Under the pieces are notes generated by a model, which was not told the DNA's origin, did no database searches, and saw only the letters and a program-made list of their open reading frames with translations. This document shows, in pieces, positions 1-7,202 of a DNA stretch of 64,000 nt (position 1 is its first letter; each line of letters begins with the position of its first letter). The translations under genes and the position numbers were made by a program. Source of the DNA: a virus. Where the stretch lies: IMG/VR virus record IMGVR_UViG_3300020185_000025, positions 1-64,000 of that record; one strand, written 5' to 3'.

Positions 1-1
1 A

Positions 2-88
2 TTGAAAGGTGGAAAACCAACAAGTATTCAAGATGCTGTTAATAGATTAGACAGACTCGGGAATGCAATTGATAACTTAGGTGGTTAG
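2..88 (+). CDS. C-terminal end of an unidentified tail-region protein (partial)
   Basis: An open frame enters from the left edge and stops at TAG 86-88, giving the last 28 residues of a protein ending in LDRLGNAIDNLGG. The tail looks helical. It lies 22 bp upstream of the gp26-like gene on the same strand, so it is probably a baseplate or tail gene. Too little is visible to name it. Confidence 0.6.
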   Translation: MKGGKPTSIQDAVNRLDRLGNAIDNLGG

Positions 89-110
89 ATTTAAATTATA
101 GGAGTATAGT

Positions 111-812
111 ATGGCACTACCAAAAATTGATTTACCGATTGGAGAATTAACTCTTCCAAGTAACGGTGATAAAATAAAATATAGACCGTTTACGGTTAAA
201 GAAGAAAAGATATTATTAGTCGCACAGGAAGCTGGAGATGCAGAAGCTGAAGTGATCGCAATGAAACAGATAATTAATAACTGTTTGATTGATTATCATA
301 TTGAGGATATAGCATTATTCGATTTTGAATATGTATACTTGATATTACGATCTAAGTCTGTAGATAACATGGCAAAGTTTGTAATTAAAGACCCTGACAC
401 AAACGAGAATGTTGAATTAGAACTTGATATGTCAGAGATAGAGGTAGCAAGAGATCCTAAACATACAAACGAAATTATAATTAATGATGATTATACATTA
501 TTTTTAAAATATCCAAACGTGGATAGTTTTATTAGAATCGTTGCTATGAATGAGGAAGATCCGTTAACGAATTATTTTGTAATGGTTGCTTGCTTGGATA
601 CATTGGCTTCAGAAGATGAAGTACATGATTTTTCAGAATATAGTTCTGAAGATGTAGAAACATTTATGGATGGTCTCTCAGGAGATGTTATTAGACAAAT
701 AACTACTTTCTTTGAAACTATGCCAAAGATACGAAAAGAATTACCGTATACAAATAGTGAAGGTAAAGAGCAAACATTTGTAGTAGAAGGAACACGAAGT
801 TTTTTTACGTAA
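111..812 (+). CDS. gp26: gp26/gp51-type baseplate hub assembly protein (tail chaperone G-like)
   Basis: A 233-residue acidic protein matching the T4_baseplate family (gp26/gp51), which helps assemble the baseplate hub and tape measure. The N-terminus MALPKIDLPIGELTLPS and the following YRPFTVKEEKILL segment are typical of marine T4-like gp26. A GGAG ribosome site lies at 101-104. The gene ends in a run of seven T (800-806) read as Phe-Phe, then ACG TAA. That run is a perfect -1 slippery site followed by a hairpin, so a fraction of ribosomes should continue into the downstream frame, as in lambda G/GT. The next large gene is a probable tape measure protein, which fits a chaperone role. Confidence 0.8.
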   Translation: MALPKIDLPIGELTLPSNGDKIKYRPFTVKEEKILLVAQEAGDAEAEVIAMKQIINNCLIDYHIEDIALFDFEYVYLILRSKSVDNMAKFVIKDPDTNENVELELDMSEIEVARDPKHTNEIIINDDYTLFLKYPNVDSFIRIVAMNEEDPLTNYFVMVACLDTLASEDEVHDFSEYSSEDVETFMDGLSGDVIRQITTFFETMPKIRKELPYTNSEGKEQTFVVEGTRSFFT

Positions 813-836
813 GCCTTAGCCACATAACGCTAGGGC
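800..836 (+). promoter_or_regulatory. Programmed -1 ribosomal frameshift signal
   Basis: Slippery heptamer T_TTT_TTT at 800-806 is in the zero frame of the gp26-like gene. After a 6-nt spacer (807-812) comes an 8-bp stem, GCCTTAGC 813-820 with GCTAGGGC 829-836 (one U-G pair), closing an 8-nt loop. Slippery site, spacer and stem all match canonical -1 frameshift elements. Confidence 0.75.
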
Positions 837-982
837 ATTACTACCAAATGATTTTCTCCATGGCACAACACCATAAATGGTCTGTGGCTGAAATTGAGGC
901 AATGATGCCTTATGAAAGAGATCTTTATTTTAGTATGCTAGTAACATGGATCGAAGAACAAAACGAAAAACGACAGGGTTAA
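807..982 (+). CDS. Frameshift extension (GT-like T domain) of the gp26-like chaperone
   Basis: In the -1 frame relative to the gp26-like gene, the sequence is open from the slippery run to TAA 980-982, adding about 58 residues. An internal ATG at 848 would give a 44-residue stand-alone product. The segment contains HHKWSVAEIEAMMPYERDLY, resembling the W...I..m.y.eR..y pattern of tail-chaperone T domains. No strong ribosome site precedes ATG 848, which favours expression by frameshifting. It ends 5 bp before the tape-measure candidate. That this is a fused product is inference from the sequence signal. Confidence 0.65.
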
Positions 983-987
983 ATTAA

Positions 988-2889
988 ATGGCAGATAACA
1001 ACGCACCAAAAGCAAAAAAGTTAAGTCCTGAGACTGAAGCTATTATAGATCGGCTGAAACGAGAAGGTCAGCTGACGCGTAATAGTGAAGGTAATTCTAT
1101 CAAGTCAATTAAAATAAATCTTGACAAGTTTGCTGATGCTTTTACAGCCATACAAAAAAGTACAGAAGAAACTGCCAAAATTATGACAGAAAACTTTGTT
1201 GATGGTAATACTGAAATACTTAAAAAGGTTGATGAATCATTAGAAGGTTTAACCGACGAACAAAAGAAAGCCGAACTTCAAAGAAGAAAGGAAGCCAAAC
1301 AAGAAACAATTGAAAATAAAGAAAATAAAAGAGAGCAATCAATGGCTGAAAAGTCGTTAAGGGCTACTCTTATGAATGGCTTTGGTGATTTAAAGAAAGG
1401 ATTCTTAGCGGTTAAAAAAGATCCGTGGGGTTCATTACTTCAGATCGGAAAGTGGGCAGTTATAATACCAATATTAGCAGGAGCAATAAAAGGTGTTCTT
1501 GATTTGATATTTGGTGATTCTGAAATGGCCAAGTTTTATAGTGATATCAATAATAGTGCGTTTATGAAATTTGTTAAAAATCATCCATGGTCGTCTCTTG
1601 GTATTGCTCTTACAGCTTTTGCCGGTGTTAAATGGGCAAAAATGTATTTAGCAATGATGGCTGCTGCAAAAACACTTGGAGTAAGCGGTGGTGGTACAGA
1701 TGTTGTAGCAGGCGGGCCAAATAAAGGAAAAGGAAAGGGACTCAAAGATAGACTTGGAAGATTATTAAAAACAACAAAGGGTAAAGGTGGAGTTGCTGGT
1801 ATTGTACTTCTTACTGTTGGCGGTATAACATATGCAGTAATGGATGATGATGACGAACCTGTAAATGTTGACGAAGAAATTAAAAGAATTAGAAGAGAAA
1901 ACGAAGTAAAAGAACAAGAAGTTATAAAGGGAAAAATAGACAGTTATAAAACCGCCTTAGAAAGAGATAGAACAACTTTTGGTGATGTATTAACAGGAAC
2001 TTTAGTTAGTGCAGGCATTGGTGCTGCAGGTGGTTCTTTTGCTGGTGGTGTTGGAGCTATACCTGGCGCTATTGGTGGAGCAATCTTTGGGGCTGTTACT
2101 GGTCTTGGTACGGTTGCGTGGGAAGCGGTTGATGATTATAGAAATGATATTGATAACATTCCTAATGAATTAGAAGCATTATTAAAGAAAGAAAAATTTA
2201 ACATGGCTGATAAAGCTGGTCGTAACAGACAGTTTCAATTATCAGATAAACAAAAAGAAGATTTAGTAAAAGCTAACGATGATCTTATTCAAAAAATGAT
2301 AGATGGTTTAGTTGGCACAATAGCAGGACAAGATGTAGATCTTAAAAATTTAGAAGCTGCTCTTGGCGGTGAAGTTACACGACAACGAAGTTCAAGCTCT
2401 AGGAGATCAGGATTTTCCGATTATGTAACTATGCCTGATGGTACATTAATTAAAAAATCAGAAGCTGAAAAGCAACTTGCAGATTTAAAAGAAGAAAGAT
2501 TGTTAAGAGAACAACAATTAATTACTTCAAGAAACATATTGAAAGCAAGGAAAGGAGAAGAGCAGGCAATACAAGAAAATGTACAGGCCGTTGAAGATAA
2601 CACAACAACAGTTAATGAAAAGACTGTAGAAATAAAAGATACTCCAATAGATGAGGTCGATATAAAACCCAGTACAGAGGAAAGAGAAAGAAAACAGAAT
2701 GTTGCTGCTGGTGGGTTTGCATTGAATATAGTAAATAACTATTATAATAAAGGTGGGGATACTGTTGTTCAGAATCAAGCTGACAATAGAGTTAACTCTA
2801 CAAAGAATACAGCGATTGCTGCAAGTGGAGTTGGTGGATCTAGTAGGTTTAGTGGTGGAGTTGGTTTACCGACTGGTCAGATGGCATAA
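988..2889 (+). CDS. Probable tail tape measure protein (gp29-like position)
   Basis: A 633-residue protein directly after the G/GT-like chaperone pair, the classical position of the tape measure. The N-terminal 120 residues are charged and helical. Hydrophobic segments follow at about 150-170, 198-215 and 265-285, with a long Gly/Ala-rich stretch near 335-380. The C-terminus is helical, then low-complexity. T4 gp29 is 590 residues, close in size. Direct similarity to gp29 is not obvious by eye; the call rests on position, length and composition. Membrane-active segments are common in tape measures. Alternatively it is another hub or virion protein. Confidence 0.5.
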   Translation: MADNNAPKAKKLSPETEAIIDRLKREGQLTRNSEGNSIKSIKINLDKFADAFTAIQKSTEETAKIMTENFVDGNTEILKKVDESLEGLTDEQKKAELQRRKEAKQETIENKENKREQSMAEKSLRATLMNGFGDLKKGFLAVKKDPWGSLLQIGKWAVIIPILAGAIKGVLDLIFGDSEMAKFYSDINNSAFMKFVKNHPWSSLGIALTAFAGVKWAKMYLAMMAAAKTLGVSGGGTDVVAGGPNKGKGKGLKDRLGRLLKTTKGKGGVAGIVLLTVGGITYAVMDDDDEPVNVDEEIKRIRRENEVKEQEVIKGKIDSYKTALERDRTTFGDVLTGTLVSAGIGAAGGSFAGGVGAIPGAIGGAIFGAVTGLGTVAWEAVDDYRNDIDNIPNELEALLKKEKFNMADKAGRNRQFQLSDKQKEDLVKANDDLIQKMIDGLVGTIAGQDVDLKNLEAALGGEVTRQRSSSSRRSGFSDYVTMPDGTLIKKSEAEKQLADLKEERLLREQQLITSRNILKARKGEEQAIQENVQAVEDNTTTVNEKTVEIKDTPIDEVDIKPSTEERERKQNVAAGGFALNIVNNYYNKGGDTVVQNQADNRVNSTKNTAIAASGVGGSSRFSGGVGLPTGQMA

Positions 2890-2976
2890 AGGAGGGGAGA
2901 CGACCGAGAACCTCAATCCTTATCCCTCATTATCAACCTGAGATGTCACCCAGGAATTACAATCTCATAAGCTTTT

Positions 2977-3489
2977 TTATTCGCCTTTCAAATATGCAAG
3001 TACAACTTCAGGTTGTGTTTCACCATAAGGATCTGTTCCACAATCATCTTCCATCCCAGGTTCACTAAACATTCTTTCGACAGTACCATCGTCTACGACC
3101 ATAGCGTATCTCCAAGATCTTTTACCGAAACCGAGATTGTCCTTTGCGACTAACATATCCATTCCTGCTGTAAATTCGCAAGATCCGTCGGGAATCAATT
3201 TGATGTTTCTCACTCTCAAATCTTCAGCCCAAGCATTCATTACAAAAGTATCGTTACATGAAATACAATATACTTCATCGACACCAGCTTCTAGAATTTG
3301 ATCGTATAATACATCAAACCCAGGAACTTGGTTGTTAGAACATGTTGGAGTAAATGCACCAGGCAGTGAAAATACAACAACTCTTTTTCCTTTAAAGTAA
3401 TCGTCAGTAGTTGGGTGAACCCATTCAAACTCACCGGTTTCTACGTTTCTACGTCTTTCTTTAAATGTTACATTAGGGACTTGTCTCAT
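2977..3489 (-). CDS. Peroxiredoxin (Prx5/AhpC-TSA type)
   Basis: Thiol peroxidase that would reduce peroxides in the infected cell. The active-site motif PGAFTPTCS is clear, with the peroxidatic Cys in TPTC. The fold continues with VYCISCNDTFVMNAW and the conserved Arg region. The longer frame begins at a TTG (3507), but AGGAAA lies just upstream of ATG 3489, so I place the start there (170 residues). It follows hsp20 on the same strand, separated by a TTCG-loop hairpin. Together with glutaredoxin and Hsp20 it suggests management of stress during infection. Confidence 0.9.
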   Translation of the reverse strand: MRQVPNVTFKERRRNVETGEFEWVHPTTDDYFKGKRVVVFSLPGAFTPTCSNNQVPGFDVLYDQILEAGVDEVYCISCNDTFVMNAWAEDLRVRNIKLIPDGSCEFTAGMDMLVAKDNLGFGKRSWRYAMVVDDGTVERMFSEPGMEDDCGTDPYGETQPEVVLAYLKGE

Positions 3490-3511
3490 AATAAATTTTC
3501 CTATCAATAGT

Positions 3512-3531
3512 TGGGTAGCCGAAGCTACCCA
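3512..3531 (-). other. Stable TTCG-loop hairpin between hsp20 and peroxiredoxin
   Basis: A perfect 8-bp stem, TGGGTAGC with GCTACCCA, closes a TTCG loop in the minus-strand RNA. No U-run follows on the minus strand, so it is more likely an intercistronic stability or processing element than a terminator. On the plus strand a short T-run follows, so it could stop rightward read-through. Confidence 0.55.
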
Positions 3532-3544
3532 GATTTTAAATTGA

Positions 3545-3997
3545 TTAACCTTTTAAGAATTCTTTCTTAGTGTCAATCTTAATTTTTCTAGCCTTTTTAG
3601 CTTCAGGAATAATTCTTTCCAAAGCAACTGTTAAAAGACCGTTTTTAAAGTTGGCGCCGATTACTTCAATATCGTCTGCAAGAGTAAAACTTCTTGTAAA
3701 CTTCTTGAAAGAAATACCGCGGTGAATGTAATCACCTCCGCCATTGAAGTAATCACCAGCTTCATCCCAAGTGGAACGAATGGTTAATACATCTTCTTTT
3801 ACTTCAATTTCTACATCATTAATATCAAGACCTGCGAGGGCAAGATCAATAAAGAACTCTTCACCTTTTGTGGTTCTGATATTATAAGGCGGGAAGCCTT
3901 GAGATTGATGTACTTGTGGGAACTCCGCTAATCTGTCAAAGACTCTATCGAATCCGACAGCAAAAGGGTGTAGTTGGTTTATGTTTAATCCAGTCAT
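3545..3997 (-). CDS. hsp20: Small heat shock protein (Hsp20/IbpA family)
   Basis: A 150-residue alpha-crystallin-domain chaperone that holds unfolding proteins. The N-terminal HPFAVGFDRVFDRL resembles IbpA. The domain carries LALAGLDINDVEIEVKEDVL and ends with the typical NGLLTVALERIIPE segment, followed by a short Lys-rich tail. Such genes are frequent in marine T4-like phages. The gene has an early-type promoter and a late TATAAATA site upstream, and an 80-100 nt leader whose ribosome site lies in a ROSE-like pairing (see findings). AGGAG 4004-4008 precedes the ATG. Confidence 0.92.
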   Translation of the reverse strand: MTGLNINQLHPFAVGFDRVFDRLAEFPQVHQSQGFPPYNIRTTKGEEFFIDLALAGLDINDVEIEVKEDVLTIRSTWDEAGDYFNGGGDYIHRGISFKKFTRSFTLADDIEVIGANFKNGLLTVALERIIPEAKKARKIKIDTKKEFLKG

Positions 3998-4060
3998 GTT
4001 ATTCTCCTATTAAGCAAGATTAATTTATATCTGATGGTTTATACCCATCGGTTTCGCAAG
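3998..4060 (-). promoter_or_regulatory. hsp20 5' leader: ROSE-like RNA thermometer candidate
   Basis: In the minus-strand RNA, UUGCU (4017-4013) lies 4 nt before AGGAG (4008-4004), the ribosome site of hsp20. The two can pair as U-A, C-G, G-G, U-A, the hallmark of ROSE thermometers. A further hairpin, GATGG...CCATC, lies upstream at about 4031-4050. No folding was run. Confidence 0.4.
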
Positions 4061-4083
4061 ACCCTTACGGCATCTTACAAATC

Positions 4084-4091
4084 TATTTATA
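4084..4091 (-). promoter_or_regulatory. Late promoter (TATAAATA) for hsp20
   Basis: Exact T4-type late promoter TATAAATA on the minus strand, 5 bp downstream of the early -10 box of the same gene. gp55 and gp33 are encoded in this window. Confidence 0.6.
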
Positions 4092-4095
4092 TTCT

Positions 4096-4124
4096 ATTAT
4101 ACAACAGTTTTAGAAAAATGTCAA
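4096..4124 (-). promoter_or_regulatory. Early sigma70-type promoter for hsp20
   Basis: TTGACA, 17 bp, TATAAT on the minus strand, just after the regA stop codon. Confidence 0.8.
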
Positions 4125-4526
4125 TTATTTTTTTCCAATATTGTATTTGACTGTTAGTTCCCAATCATTCTTTTCTTTAAATGAAATGATTTTAATTTGA
4201 TTTAGAGAAGCAATTGGATCTTTCGTTTTTGAAGGATCTACAATTTTAACAAGTTCCCATTCTTCTAAAAGATTCACTATCGTATTGCGACGTGATATAT
4301 CTTCTTCTGTTAACGTGTTATGCTTTCCGTCTAAAATAAACAATTCTTTAAAATGTAAAATGGCATACCTACCTTTCTTATGTAGTATATGACATGATTG
4401 ATATAACTTTTTTTCTTTGCGGCTTGAAATGCCTATTCGAGTCAATGTTTCTTTTACTTTGAGGAAAGAATCCTGCGTGGGTAATTCAACTTCGACACCT
4501 ACTCCTTTGAAAATATCTGTGTCCAT
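4125..4526 (-). CDS. regA: RegA translational repressor
   Basis: RNA-binding protein that blocks translation of early phage mRNAs at their start sites. The segment DSFLKVKETLTRIGI followed by LYQSCHILHKKGRYAILHFKE is a near copy of T4 RegA, as is ISFKEKNDWELTVKYNIG at the end. Length is 133 residues against 122 in T4; the extra residues are at the N-terminus. It sits just after gp62, as in T4. An AAGGTG site precedes the ATG. Confidence 0.95.
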   Translation of the reverse strand: MDTDIFKGVGVEVELPTQDSFLKVKETLTRIGISSRKEKKLYQSCHILHKKGRYAILHFKELFILDGKHNTLTEEDISRRNTIVNLLEEWELVKIVDPSKTKDPIASLNQIKIISFKEKNDWELTVKYNIGKK

Positions 4527-4587
4527 GATTTATATTCACCTTGTTAATTATTATGTTAGTGGCAATCGTAATGATACGATATAAGAT

Positions 4588-4595
4588 TATTTATA
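4588..4595 (-). promoter_or_regulatory. Possible late promoter upstream of regA
   Basis: TATAAATA on the minus strand in the gp62-regA spacer, inside the short palindrome GATTATT...AATAATC. A second hairpin, ATCGTA-TCAT-TACGAT, follows at 4566-4581. Use as a promoter is uncertain because regA is normally early. Confidence 0.35.
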
Positions 4596-4606
4596 ATAAT
4601 CATATT

Positions 4607-4999
4607 TTAGCCACCTTCATTGATTTTATCAAGGATAGTTTGGAGCTGTTCTTTATTTAATACTTTAAGATATTGTTTGGCAACTGTTCGGTTACATTGG
4701 TATACTTCTTGGATAGCATCAAGATCTGTGTTCTTTTCAGCCTTAGGCCATTTAGAGAATCTCTTACGCTTACGAAGAACAGCACGATAGTAATCGAACT
4801 GAGCAGCAGGAAATAATCCATGACGCATATTCATTTCGTTTGCGTGTAATATTGTATCCTCAAAATTTGTGAAGCCACGGTTCACTACATAAGGCGTATA
4901 CAACTTTTCAGTATGTTCAGGTATATCGCTATTGCGAATAAGATCTTCCTTTGAGAAGGACGCAGCGTTCATAAAATCAAACGGACTAAGTTCTTTCAT
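4607..4999 (-). CDS. gp62: Clamp loader small subunit gp62
   Basis: A 130-residue subunit that works with gp44 to load the gp45 clamp. The N-terminal PFDFMNAASFSKEDLIR and central LFPAAQFDYYRAVLRKRKRF match marine gp62 proteins; T4 gp62 is 187 residues, so this is the short marine form. The ATG overlaps the end of a 57-residue Zn-ribbon gene by 14 bp, suggesting coupled translation. Confidence 0.88.
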   Translation of the reverse strand: MKELSPFDFMNAASFSKEDLIRNSDIPEHTEKLYTPYVVNRGFTNFEDTILHANEMNMRHGLFPAAQFDYYRAVLRKRKRFSKWPKAEKNTDLDAIQEVYQCNRTVAKQYLKVLNKEQLQTILDKINEGG

Positions 5000-5159
5000 C
5001 GAAAAGCTCCTCGTATTCCTTTACCATAACATCAAAATTTTTGCCACATTCTTCGCAGAGAATAAGTTCAGTCTTACCTTCATCGGTATTCGTTACTACC
5101 TTAAATGATTTCTTTTTCGTTGTTGTGGTATTACAATTAAAACATCGAGTCTTCAGCAT
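4986..5159 (-). CDS. Small zinc-ribbon protein between gp44 and gp62
   Basis: A 57-residue basic-then-acidic protein with two Cys pairs, CFNC near residue 6 and CEEC near residue 35, the pattern of a zinc ribbon. Its ATG overlaps the gp44 stop codon (TAATG) and it runs 14 bp into gp62, so it is translated as part of the clamp-loader operon. No T4 gene occupies this slot. Function is unknown; a clamp-loader or transcription accessory role is inference from position. Confidence 0.75.
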   Translation of the reverse strand: MLKTRCFNCNTTTTKKKSFKVVTNTDEGKTELILCEECGKNFDVMVKEYEELFDERT

Positions 5160-6112
5160 TAGGAATACTCACATTCAATCATAACCTCAGTTAGAAATGC
5201 AACCATGTTAATTTCTTGGTCAGCAACCAACGACGACTTGTACATATAATCGGCTAATGTAACTATGAATCCTGCTTGTGATTGTAAAATGACCTTTTGT
5301 GAACATGATTCGTAGATACGTCGAAACATTTCGTTCATATCTTGATCTGAGTTATTGGCAACCCATTTACGCATTTCAGTAAATTGCTTAGCTTTCAATA
5401 AACGAAATAGATCATCAATAGATTCTTGTTTCAAATTAACAAAGATGCCTTCATCAATTTTACCTGAAGCAGCATATGATTGTAATTCAGTTAATACACG
5501 TCTGAAATCAGGAAAGTGTTTCTCAATTACTTTAGCAACTACCTTAGGATCGTATTCAACTTCTTCTTGTTCAAGAATTGCCTTAACACGTTTAAAGAAT
5601 TCCATTGCCATCATTGGGCGATCAGCAGTATCAATTGAGAAGTCAACTTCGGAAAGTCGAGATCTTAATGGACTGATAATACGATTCTTGAAATTACAAG
5701 TAAAGATGAAACCACAGTTTGAACTATATTCTTCAATAAAGTTACGCAAAGCAGGCTGAACGTTTGCTGCATTCAAATAATCTGCTTCGTCAAAAATTAC
5801 ATACTTACGTCCTGTACCTGTTAGAGATACTGCGGAAGCAAATGTTGAGATATCGTATCGGAGGGTATCAATATTAACATTAAGAGAACCGTTCTTTACG
5901 ATATAATCGCAACCGAGTTCTTCAAGCATTGCCTTGGCAATTGTAGTTTTACCTACACCAGGACCGCCTGTTAATAATAGATTAGGAACACTTCCGTCTG
6001 ATACGAACTTCTGGAATGTTTCTTTTGTCTTGGTTGGTAAAATAGTATCAGCAACTACTTGCGGACGGTATTTCTCAACCCATAAGACTTCGTTTGATTT
6101 TGCATCAATCAT
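5159..6112 (-). CDS. gp44: Clamp loader ATPase subunit gp44
   Basis: A 317-residue AAA+ ATPase that opens and closes the gp45 ring. Walker A is GGPGVGKT (49-56), Walker B is DEAD (108-111), and the sensor and arginine-finger region is near SPLRSRLSE (about 150; the usual SRC reads SRL). T4 gp44 is 319 residues. The opening WVEKYRPQVV is the standard clamp-loader start. It follows a short conserved gene after gp45. Confidence 0.96.
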   Translation of the reverse strand: MIDAKSNEVLWVEKYRPQVVADTILPTKTKETFQKFVSDGSVPNLLLTGGPGVGKTTIAKAMLEELGCDYIVKNGSLNVNIDTLRYDISTFASAVSLTGTGRKYVIFDEADYLNAANVQPALRNFIEEYSSNCGFIFTCNFKNRIISPLRSRLSEVDFSIDTADRPMMAMEFFKRVKAILEQEEVEYDPKVVAKVIEKHFPDFRRVLTELQSYAASGKIDEGIFVNLKQESIDDLFRLLKAKQFTEMRKWVANNSDQDMNEMFRRIYESCSQKVILQSQAGFIVTLADYMYKSSLVADQEINMVAFLTEVMIECEYS

Positions 6113-6149
6113 AATTCACCATAAACATAATATAAAAAATTTGAGAAAA

Positions 6150-6180
6150 CGTAGGGGTGTTTGACCACCCCCACTTCTCG
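6150..6180 (-). other. Strong hairpin between orf6197 and gp44
   Basis: In the minus-strand RNA, GGGGTG and CACCCC form a G/C-rich stem around a 6-nt loop, 40-60 nt before the gp44 start. No clean U-run follows at once. It may be an attenuator or mRNA-end element that sets clamp expression above that of the loader. Confidence 0.5.
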
Positions 6181-6196
6181 AGAAATGGGTTATCGT

Positions 6197-6475
6197 TTAA
6201 CCAATAACCTTTTCAGCCAAAGGAGCATCAGGATTTGTTGTGTCAACAGAAACTTCTTCCTCACCAACCCCTTCAGGTTGCTTTGGACCTTTCTGTCTTA
6301 GGAATGCTTCGATTTTATTTCTCAGCATACCTACACCGGCCATCTCTTGTCCTTGGAATCCACCACGCTGTGATACTACATCAATAATTTGTAGCAGCGT
6401 TGACAGATCACTAAGATTGATAACCACTTCTTGTTCCTGGCCTTGGCCATTTTGTGATACGTCATTCATATTCAT
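6197..6475 (-). CDS. Conserved small acidic protein between gp45 and gp44
   Basis: A 92-residue protein, Gln-rich at the N-terminus (QNGQGQEQE), with a helical middle (NLSDLSTLLQIIDVVSQRGG) and an acidic Pro-rich tail. Its ATG touches the gp45 stop codon, so it is translated with the clamp. T4 has RpbA near this place, but no similarity is visible. Function unknown. Confidence 0.7.
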   Translation of the reverse strand: MNMNDVSQNGQGQEQEVVINLSDLSTLLQIIDVVSQRGGFQGQEMAGVGMLRNKIEAFLRQKGPKQPEGVGEEEVSVDTTNPDAPLAEKVIG

Positions 6476-7137
6476 TACCTTTTCTTATAAGTCGACTTTG
6501 AATCTATAGCCACGTAATACGTGACACCTTCGCCTTTAAACTCTGAGATACCTTTTGAACAAAGAGTAACATCATAGTCTATTGGCATTAGTTTCAAGTT
6601 ATCAGTTTTAATGATAATCTTGAACTCATCGGCAGTTTCCCCAATTTCAACGCCAAAGTCATCTGCGTTGTCGTTGGCACTGTCGATTGCTTTCAGATAA
6701 CATTTGCCGCCTTCGCCTACAAATGCAATCTCTGAAAATTGTAATACCCCTGCTGCCTTCAATACAGAAGACAATGTATCCGCCGTCACCGATACTTCAA
6801 CATCTGCTGAAGGAATAGTAATATCCTTTTCAGGTGGAGTATGGATCATGGATAAGTCGGCAAAAACATACTTGGTACGTCTTTTACCTTCTGATATAAT
6901 AAAGTATTTATCAAAAAACTCTACATCAGGATCATTATACAGAGATAAAATTGACAAAAATCTTGATAGATCATAAACACATGCATCAGAAGGGATTTCC
7001 TGTGATATGTTTGCGATCGCAATTAGAGTCTTCTCTGGAGTTATAGTCTTAATTACATTACCTTTTGCCAACAAGATTGACTTGTTGATGGAGGTAAAGC
7101 TTTTTAGGACCGTCAAGGTTTCGTTAGAAAATTTCAT
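6475..7137 (-). CDS. gp45: Sliding clamp gp45
   Basis: Trimeric DNA clamp giving processivity to gp43 and, with gp33/gp55, activating late transcription. The 220-residue length equals that of T4 gp45 (228). The N-terminus MKFSNETLTVLKSFTSINKS, the VYDLSRFLSILSL segment and the C-terminal FKGEGVTYYVAIDSKST correspond to T4 gp45. It has its own early promoter at 7174-7202 and a GGAG ribosome site. Confidence 0.95.
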   Translation of the reverse strand: MKFSNETLTVLKSFTSINKSILLAKGNVIKTITPEKTLIAIANISQEIPSDACVYDLSRFLSILSLYNDPDVEFFDKYFIISEGKRRTKYVFADLSMIHTPPEKDITIPSADVEVSVTADTLSSVLKAAGVLQFSEIAFVGEGGKCYLKAIDSANDNADDFGVEIGETADEFKIIIKTDNLKLMPIDYDVTLCSKGISEFKGEGVTYYVAIDSKSTYKKR

Positions 7138-7173
7138 TATATAAATTTCTCCATTTTAGTTATATTGTTGTAT

Positions 7174-7202
7174 ATTATAACAGGTTTATTTAGATTTGTC
7201 AA
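7174..7202 (-). promoter_or_regulatory. Early promoter for gp45 operon
   Basis: TTGACA, 17 bp, TATAAT on the minus strand, overlapping the 3' end of the upstream glycosyltransferase gene. Confidence 0.8.

Noticed and set aside
2890-2976. Terminator between the convergent tape-measure and peroxiredoxin genes
   Set aside because: TGAGAT...ATCTCA with a following T-run is possible, but the 17-nt loop and 6-bp AT-rich stem are too weak to call.
5355-5759. A 134-codon plus-strand frame across gp44
   Set aside because: It lies wholly inside the strongly supported gp44 gene on the other strand, has no ribosome site and low-complexity translation.
6949-6985. A plus-strand TTGACA inside gp45
   Set aside because: The -10 match (TAAACA) is poor and there is no plus-strand gene downstream.
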